Shown: positions 18,996 through 30,286 of the stretch, one piece after another
How the letters are laid out: the number at the start of each line of letters is the position of its first letter
How positions within the stretch are numbered: position 1 is the first letter of the stretch
NCBI RefSeq assembly: GCF_014692525.1
Contig: NZ_JACNYL010000001.1
Location: 868,001 to 932,000 of the forward strand
Source: Sphingobacterium chuzhouense
GTDB lineage: Bacteria; Bacteroidota; Bacteroidia; Sphingobacteriales; Sphingobacteriaceae
Length of the DNA stretch: 64,000 nucleotides
Direction: 5' to 3'
Position numbers and translations under genes: made by a program
The notes under the pieces: generated by a model
The model's input: the letters and a program-made list of their open reading frames with translations, nothing else
Told to the model about the DNA's origin: nothing
Databases searched by the model: none

Positions 18996-21485
18996 ATGAA
19001 CAATCAACGAAGAGATTTTCTAAAAAAGGCTTTATTACTTACCGGAATGGCAGGGATCGAACACACTATTCCAGCCGCTATACAACGCGCACTAGCCATT
19101 GAACCCCTACCCGGAAGCACCTTTATGGATGCGGAACACATCGTTATCCTTATGCAAGAAAATCGGTCTTTTGATCATGGGTTTGGAGCACTACAAGGTG
19201 TAAGGGGATTTAACGACCCTAGGTACATACGTCTTCCAAACGGCAATCCCGTTTGGTTCCAATCCGATAAACAAGGGAATACCTATGCCCCATTTCGCCT
19301 GAACCTCATGGATTCCAAATCGACGTGGATGGGTGCAGTACCTCATTCCCGACATAGCCAAGTAGACGCTTTTAATGGAGGTCATTATGACAACTGGATA
19401 GAAGCCAAACGTGTTGGGAAAGACTATGCCAATATACCTTTAACAATGGGGTATTACAATAGGCAAGATATTCCATTCAATTATGCATTGGCTGATGCAT
19501 TTACAATATGCGATCAACATTTTTGTTCCGTAATGTCTAGCACTTGGCCCAATCGCTTTTTCTTTTGGACGGGCACGGTAAGAGCCGAACAGAACAAAAA
19601 TGCCAAAGCCGAAATGCGAAATGAGTTACCCTTTGGTGCGGGGAAATGGCCCACGTTCCCAGAACTACTTGAAGATGCTGGGATACCATGGAAAATTTAT
19701 CAAAACGACATAAGCTGTGGCGGTGGCTTCAGTGGAGAAGAACGCTCCTGGCTCGCTAGTTTTAGCTGTAATCCGCTAGAACGATTTGAAAAATATAATG
19801 TTCAGTTTTCCGATCGCTATGTCGCCAATCTCAAAATACAGACGGATAAGTTGCCAAAGGAAATTGCAGACCTTGAAGATAAACTACAGAAAACACCTCT
19901 TCAGGACAAACAATATGGTAAAATCCAGCATGCCTTAGAAGAGAAAAAAAAAGTCTTACAAAATGCCGAAAAAGAGCTGAAAATTTGGTCAACATCTAAC
20001 TTCGACAAACTTCCTCAGCGAGAGAAAAACCTCTACCAAAAAGCTTTCGTCACCAACAAAAATGATCCCGACTACCGTCGTTTGGATAAGCTCCAATACA
20101 CGGATAATAAAGGCAAAAAACAAGAAATGGATATTCCGAAAGGTGATATACTTCATCAGTTTAGACAAGATGTACAACGTGGGGAATTGCCTACAGTATC
20201 TTGGCTGATTCCGGCGCAGCGTTATTCGGACCACCCAAGCTCACCATGGTATGGGTCTTGGTACATCTCGGAAATTATCGATATCCTTACAAAGAATCCA
20301 AAAGTTTGGCAGAAAACCATTTTTATTTTGACATACGATGAAAATGATGGCTACTTTGATCATATCCCTCCCTTCACCCCTCCGAACCCCTATGCCGCGA
20401 ATAGCGGAAAATGCTCTGCAGGAATAGATTCCGAAATAGAGTATATTACAGCAGAACAAGAACTCGCAGAAGGCCGTAGCAAAAAAACAGCCCGCACCGG
20501 TCCAATAGGGTTAGGATATCGGGTGCCGTTAATAGTGGCCTCACCTTGGAGCAAGGGAGGCAAAGTTTGCTCAGAAGTTTTTGATCATACGTCCACTTTA
20601 CAGTTTCTAGAAAAATTCCTAAGTCATAAATTTAAGCGTGATATCGCATCAGATCAAATCAGCGATTGGAGACGGACGGTTTGTGGCAACCTAACCTCTA
20701 TATTCAACGGCGCAGATCAGGAAAAAGCAGATGATAAGCTTCCATTTCTCAACCGCAACTCCTATCTGGAAAACATCCATCAAACCCAGCACAAGGCGTT
20801 ACCCATCTTTGGTCAGCTTACAGTAGAAGATTTAATAAAAGGCAAAGAGCAGCCACATCATGTCGCCCTTATGCCCAAACAAGAAAGTGGGATACGTCCT
20901 TCCTGCGCCTTACCTTATGAACTGTACGTCGAAGGAAAATTGGAAGAAGAGGCCTTTGATTTGAAATTCCATGTGGACAACACTATTTTTGGCAACAGAA
21001 GCTCCGGTGCGCCTTTTACAGTATACGCAGACGGAGCGATACGTCATTATGCTGTCAAGGCTGGTGACAGCATTTCGGACGAGTTTACCTATACGCCAAA
21101 CCAAGGGATTGATCTACATGTACATGGTCCCAATGGTTTTTTTCGACGTTTTAAAAACAAACATAAACTTGCCCCTATACAGCCATCTCTCGAATATGAA
21201 CGGGAGGATAAAAGTTTCACCGGAAGAATTCAGTTATCATTAAAGAACGAGTCACAAAAAACAGTGCAGATCTATATCCAGGACAAAGGTTATGGACAAG
21301 CAATAAGGGAAGTGCTTCTTCCAGCTGGAAAACAGCATATCGAACTCGTCGACTTAAGAGCTAGCCGTCATTGGTATGATCTTGAAATAACCGTAAAAGG
21401 CTATCAAGATTTTCTATGGGCATATGCAGGACGTGTTGAAACTGGACAGTTGGGGTATACAGACCCTCAGATAGCACAAGTATAA
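18996..21485 (+). CDS. Phospholipase C, phosphocholine-specific type, Tat-exported
   Basis: The 829-residue protein starts with a twin-arginine signal (RRDFLKK at 5-11, then a hydrophobic stretch). The phosphoesterase domain has the family motifs ENRSFDHGFGALQGVRGF (from residue 55), HSRHSQVDAFNGGHYDNW, MSSTWPNRFFFWTGT, SWLIPAQRYSDHP, LTYDENDGYFDHIPPF and the C-terminal FDHTSTLQFLEKFL. An internal charged coiled-coil stretch lies around 285-335. The last 180 or so residues resemble the two DUF756 beta domains of this family (CALPYELYVEG). Known members hydrolyse phosphatidylcholine or sphingomyelin to the phosphobase and diacylglycerol or ceramide. The next gene, 12 bases on, is a Tat-type phosphoesterase, so the pair could release the phosphobase and then the phosphate. 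Confidence 0.92.
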   Translation: MNNQRRDFLKKALLLTGMAGIEHTIPAAIQRALAIEPLPGSTFMDAEHIVILMQENRSFDHGFGALQGVRGFNDPRYIRLPNGNPVWFQSDKQGNTYAPFRLNLMDSKSTWMGAVPHSRHSQVDAFNGGHYDNWIEAKRVGKDYANIPLTMGYYNRQDIPFNYALADAFTICDQHFCSVMSSTWPNRFFFWTGTVRAEQNKNAKAEMRNELPFGAGKWPTFPELLEDAGIPWKIYQNDISCGGGFSGEERSWLASFSCNPLERFEKYNVQFSDRYVANLKIQTDKLPKEIADLEDKLQKTPLQDKQYGKIQHALEEKKKVLQNAEKELKIWSTSNFDKLPQREKNLYQKAFVTNKNDPDYRRLDKLQYTDNKGKKQEMDIPKGDILHQFRQDVQRGELPTVSWLIPAQRYSDHPSSPWYGSWYISEIIDILTKNPKVWQKTIFILTYDENDGYFDHIPPFTPPNPYAANSGKCSAGIDSEIEYITAEQELAEGRSKKTARTGPIGLGYRVPLIVASPWSKGGKVCSEVFDHTSTLQFLEKFLSHKFKRDIASDQISDWRRTVCGNLTSIFNGADQEKADDKLPFLNRNSYLENIHQTQHKALPIFGQLTVEDLIKGKEQPHHVALMPKQESGIRPSCALPYELYVEGKLEEEAFDLKFHVDNTIFGNRSSGAPFTVYADGAIRHYAVKAGDSISDEFTYTPNQGIDLHVHGPNGFFRRFKNKHKLAPIQPSLEYEREDKSFTGRIQLSLKNESQKTVQIYIQDKGYGQAIREVLLPAGKQHIELVDLRASRHWYDLEITVKGYQDFLWAYAGRVETGQLGYTDPQIAQV

Positions 21486-21497
21486 AATTAACTAAAA

Positions 21498-22907
21498 ATG
21501 AATAGAAGAAGTTTCTTAAAATCATCCGGCCTACTCATCGGCGGACTTTATCTGTCGGGTAAAGCCTTCGCCGTCATATCGCCGCAAGACAGGGGAAAAC
21601 TTATCAAAGGACGTATAAGAGCACATCGAAGAAATATCGCCAATGCAGTCGTATCCGATGGATACAATGTGGCAATAAGCGACAGAAGGGGTAGATATGC
21701 CCTACAGCTGCACAACAACGCTAAACATATTTTCTTATCGAATCCATCTAGTTATAACGTAAAAAACGTAAATGGTTTCGCAGCTATTTATCGACTATCC
21801 GACAGTGGCGCGTATAATTTTGAACTTGAAAAAACTAGCTACAACGACGATCACCACTATTTCCTCGCCTTAGGCGATCCGCAGATACGGGATAAGGAAG
21901 ACGCGCGGCAATTTCGAGAAGAATCGCTTCCGGATATCACACAATTCCTCACATCCATGCCTCAGGAAAAGTTTCACGGTATCAGTTTGGGAGATTCCAT
22001 CTGGGATAAGCCAAAATTGTGGCAAGACTACAAAGAAACGATAGGTAAGATGGGTATTCCTTTCTTTCAGACGATCGGAAACCACGATAAAGAGGAAGCA
22101 ACAGCCGATGAACCAGATGACGCAGCCTTATTCAAGGAACATTTTGGTCCTTCCTATTATTCCTTTAACAGGGGAAAAGCACATTACGTAGTATTGGATA
22201 CTATCCGCTACACCAACATCAAAAAATATGATGGTCATATTAGTCCTGAACAGCTCTCTTGGTTGGAAAAGGATCTGCAACATGTACCCAAAGACCACGT
22301 ACTGATCATCAGTGTGCATATTCCGATATATAATAGCATCAAAAATCGGGATGAGCTGTACGCTCTTCTCGAAGGTTTTCAGCAGATCCATGTTCTTTCC
22401 GGCCATACCCATCGGAACGCCAACCATGTTAACGGGCATATTTACGAACACACCCATGCCACACTATGTGGCGCCTGGTGGACAGGCTCGGTTTGCACAG
22501 ACGGTACGCCGCGCGGATATGGTGTCTTCGAGGTGAACGGCACATCAGTAAGCTGGTTCTATAAATCTATCGGTAAAGACCGTAACTATCAATTCCGCAG
22601 CAGTGTTCAAAAGCTCAGTGGCGGCATGAACCGTGTGATGGTAAATGTCTGGAATTACGACCCACTCTGGAAAGTGACCTGGTTCGCCGATGGTGTCGCC
22701 AAAGGTCAATTGGAACAAACGAAAGGTTTCGACGAATTGGCTGTTGCCCTATATAAAGGTAAAGAGTTACCCAAAGAACGCAGGGCCTGGGTTGAACCTG
22801 GACGGACGGATCATTTATTTTATACCCAAACCGATGCTAAAACAGTGAAGATTGTGGTTACCGACCGTTTTGGAAAGGTGTATAAAGAGGAGATTAAACT
22901 CGCTTAA
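21498..22907 (+). CDS. Tat-exported calcineurin-like metallophosphoesterase
   Basis: The 469-residue protein has a twin-arginine-like signal, NRRSFLKSSGLLIGG (residues 2-16). The domain order is a short MetallophosN-type beta domain (about 35-110), the calcineurin-like domain with GDPQ, GDSIWD, GNHD, SVHIP and GHTH, and a MetallophosC-type domain to the end. It is a paralogue of the protein at 16818-18797. Both share a stretch of the form WWTGs...DGs.rGYgVfEV followed by YKSIG...YQFRS, but this one lacks the Ig-like domain and lipobox. Pairing with phospholipase C suggests it hydrolyses the released phosphocholine, phosphoethanolamine or glycerol phosphate; the substrate is inferred from context only. 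Confidence 0.88.
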   Translation: MNRRSFLKSSGLLIGGLYLSGKAFAVISPQDRGKLIKGRIRAHRRNIANAVVSDGYNVAISDRRGRYALQLHNNAKHIFLSNPSSYNVKNVNGFAAIYRLSDSGAYNFELEKTSYNDDHHYFLALGDPQIRDKEDARQFREESLPDITQFLTSMPQEKFHGISLGDSIWDKPKLWQDYKETIGKMGIPFFQTIGNHDKEEATADEPDDAALFKEHFGPSYYSFNRGKAHYVVLDTIRYTNIKKYDGHISPEQLSWLEKDLQHVPKDHVLIISVHIPIYNSIKNRDELYALLEGFQQIHVLSGHTHRNANHVNGHIYEHTHATLCGAWWTGSVCTDGTPRGYGVFEVNGTSVSWFYKSIGKDRNYQFRSSVQKLSGGMNRVMVNVWNYDPLWKVTWFADGVAKGQLEQTKGFDELAVALYKGKELPKERRAWVEPGRTDHLFYTQTDAKTVKIVVTDRFGKVYKEEIKLA

Positions 22908-23146
22908 TGGTCTATCATCGACATTTTGTCTGAGCCACGTTTAATATGATCATCATAGCGCTCAATACAATTGGAAGATACAGAATTGCACCACCCCTCC
23001 TTAACTTTAAAGGTCGCATCCAAATTTTTGAGGTTTCCGGAACTCATCCTTAGTACTATCCCTCTCCTCAAAGATTTGAAGCGACGATTTTTTTTGTTTC
23101 TTTTTTTGAGGTAAAAAAAGAAAATAAAATTATTATCAATAACCGT
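22908..23146. other. Intergenic region with an A/T hairpin; no supported gene
   Basis: Between the phosphoesterase and atpD, a minus-strand frame of 100 codons (22904-23206) is open but matches no family I know and has no sensible start. A perfect 11-bp inverted repeat, TTTCTTTTTTT (23097-23107) with AAAAAAAGAAA (23113-23123) around GAGGT, could terminate transcription in either direction. Confidence 0.45.
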
Positions 23147-23177
23147 TTTGCTTTTAATAAGATATAGTTTATTTTTG
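23147..23177 (+). promoter_or_regulatory. Bacteroidota-type promoter of atpD
   Basis: TTTG at 23147-23150 and TATTTTTG at 23170-23177 are separated by 19 bases, an exact match to the Bacteroidota housekeeping promoter pattern TTTG-N19/20-TAnnTTTG. Transcription would start near 23182, leaving a leader of about 60 bases before atpD. Confidence 0.75.
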
Positions 23178-23227
23178 CATTCCAAAATGTAGATGTATGA
23201 AACCATCTGCTATAAATTGATTAATAA

Positions 23228-24748
<1,521 letters not shown>

Positions 24749-24749
24749 G

Positions 24750-24998
24750 ATGAAATTAACGATTATTACGCCAGACAAATTAGCATACGAGGGGAACGCT
24801 ACGGCAGTAACGGTACCTGGTAGCGCTGGCTCTTTTCAAATTTTACAGGACCACGCTCCCATCGTATCTACTTTAGAAGATGGAAAAGTTATTATTCGGG
24901 ACGCACAAGGCCAAACGGTTTTCGTTATTAAAGGCGGTGTTGTAGAGGCTAAAGACAACAATATTACTGTTTTAGCAGAAGGAATCGTGGAAGAATAA
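24750..24998 (+). CDS. atpC: F1Fo ATP synthase subunit epsilon (short form)
   Basis: The 82 residues cover only the N-terminal beta-sandwich domain (MKLTIITPDKLAYEGNATAV, GSFQILQDHAPIVSTLEDGK). The C-terminal two-helix domain that in E. coli epsilon (139 residues) inhibits ATP hydrolysis is absent. Short epsilon subunits are usual in this phylum, so this is not a truncation. The protein joins the central stalk with gamma and couples rotation to the beta subunits. It is translated from the atpD message and followed by a terminator. Confidence 0.93.
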   Translation: MKLTIITPDKLAYEGNATAVTVPGSAGSFQILQDHAPIVSTLEDGKVIIRDAQGQTVFVIKGGVVEAKDNNITVLAEGIVEE

Positions 24999-25022
24999 TA
25001 GTTAAAAAATACATTCAATTAT

Positions 25023-25058
25023 ATAGCCCAGGGTCTAAACCGAGGGCTATTTTTTTTC
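25023..25058 (+). terminator. Rho-independent terminator after atpC
   Basis: A stem ATAGCCC (25023-25029) with GGGCTAT (25044-25050) is followed by a run of eight T. It closes the atpD-atpC unit. Confidence 0.85.
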
Positions 25059-25317
25059 AACTTTCCTCCGACTTTTGCCTATTTTAAGAAGAATTTTGCT
25101 CTTTTTCCATAAAGACTTAATTTTGAACATCTATACCGATTTTAATTTTAGTCTATCAACACAAAAATATAAAATCACTATGCTTAAAGTATATAAAATA
25201 ATATTCTATTATAAATAAAATAACAGAATAATAAACTTTTTCAAAATACTTTGTTTTGCTATTGTAAAGAATTTTTAATAGCGCTAACTTGACCATAGTG
25301 AAATTGAGGGAGACACT
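25059..25317 (+). promoter_or_regulatory. Upstream region of the ilv-leu array
   Basis: This very AT-rich region must carry the promoter of the long branched-chain amino acid array, but no exact consensus pair was found; AATACTTTG near 25246 is one base short of the -7 pattern. A 12-codon frame at 25180-25218 (MLKVYKIIFYYK) contains some Leu, Val and Ile codons, but no attenuator hairpin follows. A purine-rich ribosome-binding stretch, GAGGGAG, lies 5-12 bases before the ilvE start. Confidence 0.4.
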
Positions 25318-26208
25318 ATGCAGTATTATAATCAAGACACTTACATTTATTTGGATGGGGATTTTGTAAAAGCCACAGATGCCGGAATCGACTTATTTGG
25401 TCAATCACTGCATTATGGGTACGGTGCTTTTGAAGGATTAAGAGCATACGGCACACATCATGGCACAAGAATTTTTAAAGCAGAAGAACATTTTACGCGT
25501 TTGCAGCGGTCATGTGAAGCTATTAACCTTCCTTATCTTTGGAACAATCAAGTATTGATAGAAAAATCATACGCTTTATTAGAAACTAATAATCTGCGAT
25601 CTGCTTATATCCGTCCACTTGTATTTTCCGGATCGAACATGCATCTTACTTCGGCAAAAGATGCGCATATTATGATTGCTGCATGGGAATGGGGGCCCTA
25701 TTTAGGGCAAAACCTACTTCGTGTCTGCACCTCCAAAATTCAACGTCTCCATCCCAAATCTTTTCAGATCGAAGCGAAAGTATCCGGTCAATACATTAAT
25801 GCTATTTTGGCGTCGAGTGAAGCGATACGTGAAGGGTTTGACGAAGCACTTATGCTGGATCACGATGGCTTTTTAGCACAGGCATCCAGTGAAAATTTAT
25901 TTATAGAGAAAGATTTTAAGCTATACACCCCGCCGTTAGGGAATATATTTCCTGGCATCACACGTCAGACAGTTATTGAACTGTGTAAGAGTTTAAATAT
26001 TGAGGTAATAGAAAAAAAACTGACCGTTCAAGACGTTCACGAAGCAGACAGCGCTTTTTTGTGTGGTACCGCAGCCGAAATCATCGGTATCAAGGAGGTG
26101 GATGGCATTATGTATGAAGAAGACTGGGAGCATACTATTGGTGCTTCTATCCAAAGGAAATATAAAAAATTAGTTTTAGAAGAAGAGAATTATGAAGTCA
26201 TCATCTGA
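25318..26208 (+). CDS. ilvE: Branched-chain amino acid aminotransferase
   Basis: The 296-residue class IV PLP-dependent aminotransferase transfers the amino group from glutamate to the 2-oxo acids of valine, isoleucine and leucine, the last step of all three pathways. Visible landmarks are [20 protein letters not shown] near the N-terminus, the PLP-binding Lys154 in [10 protein letters not shown], and [20 protein letters not shown]. It is the first gene of the array; GAGGGAG upstream fits a ribosome-binding site. The last 17 bases overlap the longest ilvD frame, so translation of the two is probably coupled. Confidence 0.96.
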   Translation: MQYYNQDTYIYLDGDFVKATDAGIDLFGQSLHYGYGAFEGLRAYGTHHGTRIFKAEEHFTRLQRSCEAINLPYLWNNQVLIEKSYALLETNNLRSAYIRPLVFSGSNMHLTSAKDAHIMIAAWEWGPYLGQNLLRVCTSKIQRLHPKSFQIEAKVSGQYINAILASSEAIREGFDEALMLDHDGFLAQASSENLFIEKDFKLYTPPLGNIFPGITRQTVIELCKSLNIEVIEKKLTVQDVHEADSAFLCGTAAEIIGIKEVDGIMYEEDWEHTIGASIQRKYKKLVLEEENYEVII

Positions 26209-27892
26209 CATGAAAAGTGTAATGAACAAGTACAGTCGCATCTTTACACAAGATGAAACACAACCTGCAGCAAAAGCCATGTTGTATGGTATTGGACTTA
26301 CAGACGCCGATATGGACAAAGCGCAAGTCGGTATTGCCTCTATGGGGTATGATGGAAATACCTGTAACATGCACTTGAACGACTTGGCTCAATTGGTAAA
26401 ACAAGGCATTTGGAGCAGTGATTTAGTCGGGCTCACCTTTGGAACAATCGGCGTAAGCGACGGTATGAGCAATGGTACAGAAGGAATGCGCTATTCGTTG
26501 GTATCTCGTGATGTCATTGCAGACAGTATCGAAACAATCTGTGGTGGTCAATACTATGATGGTGTAGTCGCTATTCCGGGCTGTGATAAGAACATGCCAG
26601 GCGCTATCATGGCAATGGGCAGATTAAACCGTCCGGCTATTATGGTATACGGAGGAACAATTGCTCCGGGCCATTATAAAGGCGAAGAATTAAATATTGT
26701 ATCCGCTTTCGAAGCCTTGGGTAAAAAAATCGCAGGCACTATTTCGGACGAGGATTATGATGGCGTTATCCGCCATACTTGTCCTGGCGCAGGTGCGTGT
26801 GGCGGGATGTACACCGCGAACACCATGGCGTCAGCTATCGAAGCACTGGGCATGAGCTTACCTTATTCCTCTTCCAACCCAGCCATCTCAGAAGAGAAAA
26901 AGAAAGAATGTTTGGAGGTAGGAAAATATATGCATACGCTTTTGGAAAGAGACATCAAACCGACCGACATCATGACACGTAAGGCTTTCGAAAATGCCAT
27001 GCGTGTGATTGTGGTTATGGGTGGATCGACAAATGCGGTATTGCATTTTATCGCGATAGGTAAAGCAGTAGGTGTTGATATCACACCAGATGATTTCCAA
27101 CGGATGTCTGACGAAACTCCGGTATTAGCAGATTTTAAGCCATCGGGCAAATTCTTAATGCAAGATTTACAACAGTACGGTGGTACACCTGCCGTCATGA
27201 AATATCTATTGGATGAAGGTTTATTACATGGAGACTGCTTAACCGTTACTGGAAAAACTATAGCAGAAAATCTAGCGGACGTTAAATCTATTATGGCATA
27301 CGATCAGCCGATTATACAGCCGCTGGATAATCCTATCAAGAAAACAGGACATTTGCAGATTCTTTACGGAAACTTGGCAGAACAAGGATCCGTAGCTAAA
27401 ATATCGGGTAAAGAAGGAGAGAAATTTACGGGCCCTGCTCGTGTATTCGATGGGGAACAAGATTTGGCGAAAGGCGTTGCTTCGGGACGTGTTAAACCGG
27501 GCGATGTTATCGTCATCAAAAACGAAGGCCCCAAAGGTGCGCCCGGAATGCCAGAAATGTTGAAACCAACTTCTTTGATTATCGGGGCAGGCCTGGGGAA
27601 ATCCGTCGCCCTAATCACGGACGGTCGTTTCTCTGGTGGTACACATGGTTTCGTCGTCGGTCACATCACTCCCGAAGCTTACGAAGGCGGTCTTATCGGT
27701 CTCGTCCAGGACGATGACATCATTGAAATTGATGCCGTAAACAACACCATTAATGTAAATCTGTCGGATGAAGAAATTGCTTCTCGCCGGGCAAACTGGA
27801 AACAGCCGGCATTAAAAGTAAACAAAGGTGTGTTGTATAAATACGCGAAGACAGTTGCCAATGCTTCCCAAGGTTGTGTAACAGATTTATAA
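26192..27892 (+). CDS. ilvD: Dihydroxy-acid dehydratase
   Basis: The 566-residue enzyme dehydrates 2,3-dihydroxy-3-methylbutanoate and its ethyl homologue to the 2-oxo acids of valine and isoleucine. The three cluster cysteines are in [17 protein letters not shown] and [29 protein letters not shown] is near the C-terminus. The start is uncertain: ATG 26192 overlaps ilvE by 17 bases and has AGAAGAG ahead of it, while ATG 26210 and a later ATG ([10 protein letters not shown]) fit the family's N-terminus better. The enzyme acts in the cytoplasm and its Fe-S cluster is oxygen-sensitive in many bacteria. Confidence 0.96.
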   Translation: MKSSSDMKSVMNKYSRIFTQDETQPAAKAMLYGIGLTDADMDKAQVGIASMGYDGNTCNMHLNDLAQLVKQGIWSSDLVGLTFGTIGVSDGMSNGTEGMRYSLVSRDVIADSIETICGGQYYDGVVAIPGCDKNMPGAIMAMGRLNRPAIMVYGGTIAPGHYKGEELNIVSAFEALGKKIAGTISDEDYDGVIRHTCPGAGACGGMYTANTMASAIEALGMSLPYSSSNPAISEEKKKECLEVGKYMHTLLERDIKPTDIMTRKAFENAMRVIVVMGGSTNAVLHFIAIGKAVGVDITPDDFQRMSDETPVLADFKPSGKFLMQDLQQYGGTPAVMKYLLDEGLLHGDCLTVTGKTIAENLADVKSIMAYDQPIIQPLDNPIKKTGHLQILYGNLAEQGSVAKISGKEGEKFTGPARVFDGEQDLAKGVASGRVKPGDVIVIKNEGPKGAPGMPEMLKPTSLIIGAGLGKSVALITDGRFSGGTHGFVVGHITPEAYEGGLIGLVQDDDIIEIDAVNNTINVNLSDEEIASRRANWKQPALKVNKGVLYKYAKTVANASQGCVTDL

Positions 27893-27926
27893 AAAGTAGT
27901 GATACAAAATCTCTAATATTAAAAAA

Positions 27927-29669
27927 ATGAGTACACTGGAAAAAACACGATCAAAGCCACAAGAGTCTACAGCGCCTAAAACCCAATTAAGTGGGTCTCA
28001 AGCTGTATTGGAAGCTTTGATTCAAGAAGGAGTAGATACCCTATTTGGTTATCCAGGGGGGGCGATTATGCCTATATACGATGCATTATACGATTATAAT
28101 GACAGATTAAACCATATCTTGGTTCGCCATGAACAGGGCGGAATCCATGCTGCGCAAGGCTATGCCCGCACGTCTGGACGCGTTGGTGTCGCATTTGCGA
28201 CCAGTGGGCCTGGAGCAACCAATTTGGTAACTGGATTAGCAGACGCGATGATCGACAGTAATCCTATCGTATGCATTACGGGACAAGTATTTGCTTCATT
28301 GTTAGGGACAGATGCTTTCCAGGAAACAGACGTCATCAATATCACGACACCGGTCACTAAGTGGAATTATCAAGTTACCGATGCGACGGAAATTCCGAGC
28401 GTGTTGGCAAAGGCATTTTATATAGCACAAACCGGACGACCAGGCCCCGTTTTAATTGATATTACGAAAAACGCACAAATACAATTGTTTGATTACAAAG
28501 GCTATGAAAAATGTGACCATGTTCGTAGCTACCGTCCTAAGCCTATTGTGCGCAAGGAATATATCGAACAAGCCGCGGCGCTTATTAACAACGCAAAAAA
28601 ACCTTTTGTGCTGTTCGGACAAGGTATCATTTTAGGTAAAGCGGAGCAGGATCTCAAAGACTTTATCGAAAAGGGCGGTTTTCCAGCTGCAACAACCGTA
28701 ATGGGTTTAAGTGCATTGGAAACGGATCATCCATTGCATGTTGGTATGCTCGGCATGCACGGGAACTATGCGCCCAACGTCATGACTAATGAATGTGATG
28801 TATTAATTGCCGTTGGGATGCGTTTTGACGATCGTGTAACCGGTCGGTTGGATAAATATGCCAAGCAGGCAAAAGTCGTCCACCTGGATATTGATCCAGC
28901 TGAAATCGACAAAAATGTAGCAACTACCGTACCTGTGTGGGGCGATTGCAAGGAAACCCTGCCTATGTTAACGCAGCTGATCGAACGGCATGATCATAGC
29001 GCTTGGCTAGCGGAATTCCGCGAATTAGAGAAAAAGGAAGTTAAAGAAGTCATCCAAGATGAATTGAACCCCACGTCAGATATCATGACAATGGGAGAAG
29101 TAATCAAGGTTTTGAATGAATTAACTGGGGGCGACGCCGTTATCGTAACAGATGTAGGGCAACACCAAATGGTTACTTGCCGTTATGCAAAATTCAATAA
29201 ATCGAAGTCGAATGTCACTTCCGGAGGATTGGGGACCATGGGCTTTGGGTTACCTGCGGCTATTGGTGCATGGTACGGAGCCCCCGAGCGCGACGTCGTT
29301 GCAATCATCGGCGACGGCGGAATCCAGATGACCATCCAAGAATTGGGGACGATCATGCAATTCGGTGCAAAAGTCAAAATCCTCATCCTTAACAATGAGT
29401 TTTTAGGTATGGTACGTCAATGGCAACAGTTATTTAACGATAAGCGTTACTCTTTTGTCAACATAACGAGTCCAGATTTTGTAGCGGTAGCGAAAGGGTA
29501 TCATATTGAAGGGAATAAAATTTCCGAACGTAAAGATCTACATACAGCGTTGAAGACTATGCTTGACCATGATGGGTCTTATTTACTGGAGGTTATGGTC
29601 GGCAAGGAAAATAATGTCTTCCCTATGGTTCCGCAAGGTGCATCTGTATCGGAAATACGTTTAAAGTAA
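27927..29669 (+). CDS. ilvB: Acetolactate synthase, large catalytic subunit
   Basis: The 580-residue thiamine-diphosphate enzyme condenses two pyruvates to 2-acetolactate, or pyruvate with 2-oxobutanoate, the first common step for valine and isoleucine. Landmarks are GYPGGAIMPIYDALYD, the cofactor-activating Glu69 in RHEQGGIHAAQGYAR, ATSGPGATNLVTGLADAM, and the TPP/Mg motif IIGDGGIQMTIQELGT followed by LNNEFLGMVRQWQ. The N-terminal 20 residues (Thr/Gln/Lys-rich) are a variable extension. The regulatory subunit gene follows 11 bases downstream. Confidence 0.97.
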   Translation: MSTLEKTRSKPQESTAPKTQLSGSQAVLEALIQEGVDTLFGYPGGAIMPIYDALYDYNDRLNHILVRHEQGGIHAAQGYARTSGRVGVAFATSGPGATNLVTGLADAMIDSNPIVCITGQVFASLLGTDAFQETDVINITTPVTKWNYQVTDATEIPSVLAKAFYIAQTGRPGPVLIDITKNAQIQLFDYKGYEKCDHVRSYRPKPIVRKEYIEQAAALINNAKKPFVLFGQGIILGKAEQDLKDFIEKGGFPAATTVMGLSALETDHPLHVGMLGMHGNYAPNVMTNECDVLIAVGMRFDDRVTGRLDKYAKQAKVVHLDIDPAEIDKNVATTVPVWGDCKETLPMLTQLIERHDHSAWLAEFRELEKKEVKEVIQDELNPTSDIMTMGEVIKVLNELTGGDAVIVTDVGQHQMVTCRYAKFNKSKSNVTSGGLGTMGFGLPAAIGAWYGAPERDVVAIIGDGGIQMTIQELGTIMQFGAKVKILILNNEFLGMVRQWQQLFNDKRYSFVNITSPDFVAVAKGYHIEGNKISERKDLHTALKTMLDHDGSYLLEVMVGKENNVFPMVPQGASVSEIRLK

Positions 29670-29680
29670 AAAAGCAAACA

Positions 29681-30271
29681 ATGGAAAAACAAGAATATAC
29701 TATCACGTTATATACAGAGAACTCTATTGGTATGATAGGACGCATCTCTGGTATCTTTTCCAGAAGAAAAATCAATGTAGAAAGCTTGAACACCTCACCA
29801 TCAGAGGTAGAAGGCATCCACCGCTTCACAATTTTAATTAATGAAAGTGAAGATGTGGTCCGTAAACTATGTCGGCAGATCGAAAAACAAGTAGAAGTTC
29901 TGAAAGCCTATTACAATACGGACGAAGAGTTAATCTGGCAAGAGCAGGCCCTTTACAAAGTTCCGACAGAAGTCATTGCCGAAAAGGCATCTGTAGAACG
30001 GCTGCTTCGGGAGTATGGTGCCTCTGCCGTCGTTATCCGGCATGATTACACCGTGTTTGAAACCGCAGGGCATCGTGAAGAAATCGACCGTCTGACAAAT
30101 GCCTTAGGTGAATACGGACTCATTGAATTTGTACGAGGTGCGCGTATTGCCATCATCAAGGACAGTGCTGGCTTCCATACAAAAATCAAACAATTTGAGC
30201 GTGAGGAGCCGTCACCAGATACCGTAGAAAATGAATACCTTGATCAGCAGGACAGTGTTTTTACTATGTAA
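29681..30271 (+). CDS. ilvN: Acetolactate synthase, small regulatory subunit
   Basis: The 196-residue protein opens with an ACT domain (YTITLYTENSIGMIGRISGI, RRKINVESLNTSPSE) that binds valine in characterised homologues and mediates feedback inhibition. A second C-terminal domain (about 85-165) completes the long-form regulatory subunit. A charged tail (EEPSPDTVENEYLDQQDSVF) extends beyond the usual end. It activates IlvB and makes it feedback-sensitive. Confidence 0.95.
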   Translation: MEKQEYTITLYTENSIGMIGRISGIFSRRKINVESLNTSPSEVEGIHRFTILINESEDVVRKLCRQIEKQVEVLKAYYNTDEELIWQEQALYKVPTEVIAEKASVERLLREYGASAVVIRHDYTVFETAGHREEIDRLTNALGEYGLIEFVRGARIAIIKDSAGFHTKIKQFEREEPSPDTVENEYLDQQDSVFTM

Positions 30272-30286
30272 AGTGCGGAGAAAAAA

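Noticed and set aside
22904..23206. Minus-strand frame as a functional gene
   Set aside because: No recognisable family, no signal or start context, and it covers the atpD promoter; kept only as an observation.
25180..25218. Short Leu/Val/Ile-containing frame before ilvE as an attenuation leader peptide
   Set aside because: Only four or so of its codons are for branched-chain residues and no terminator/antiterminator pair follows before ilvE.
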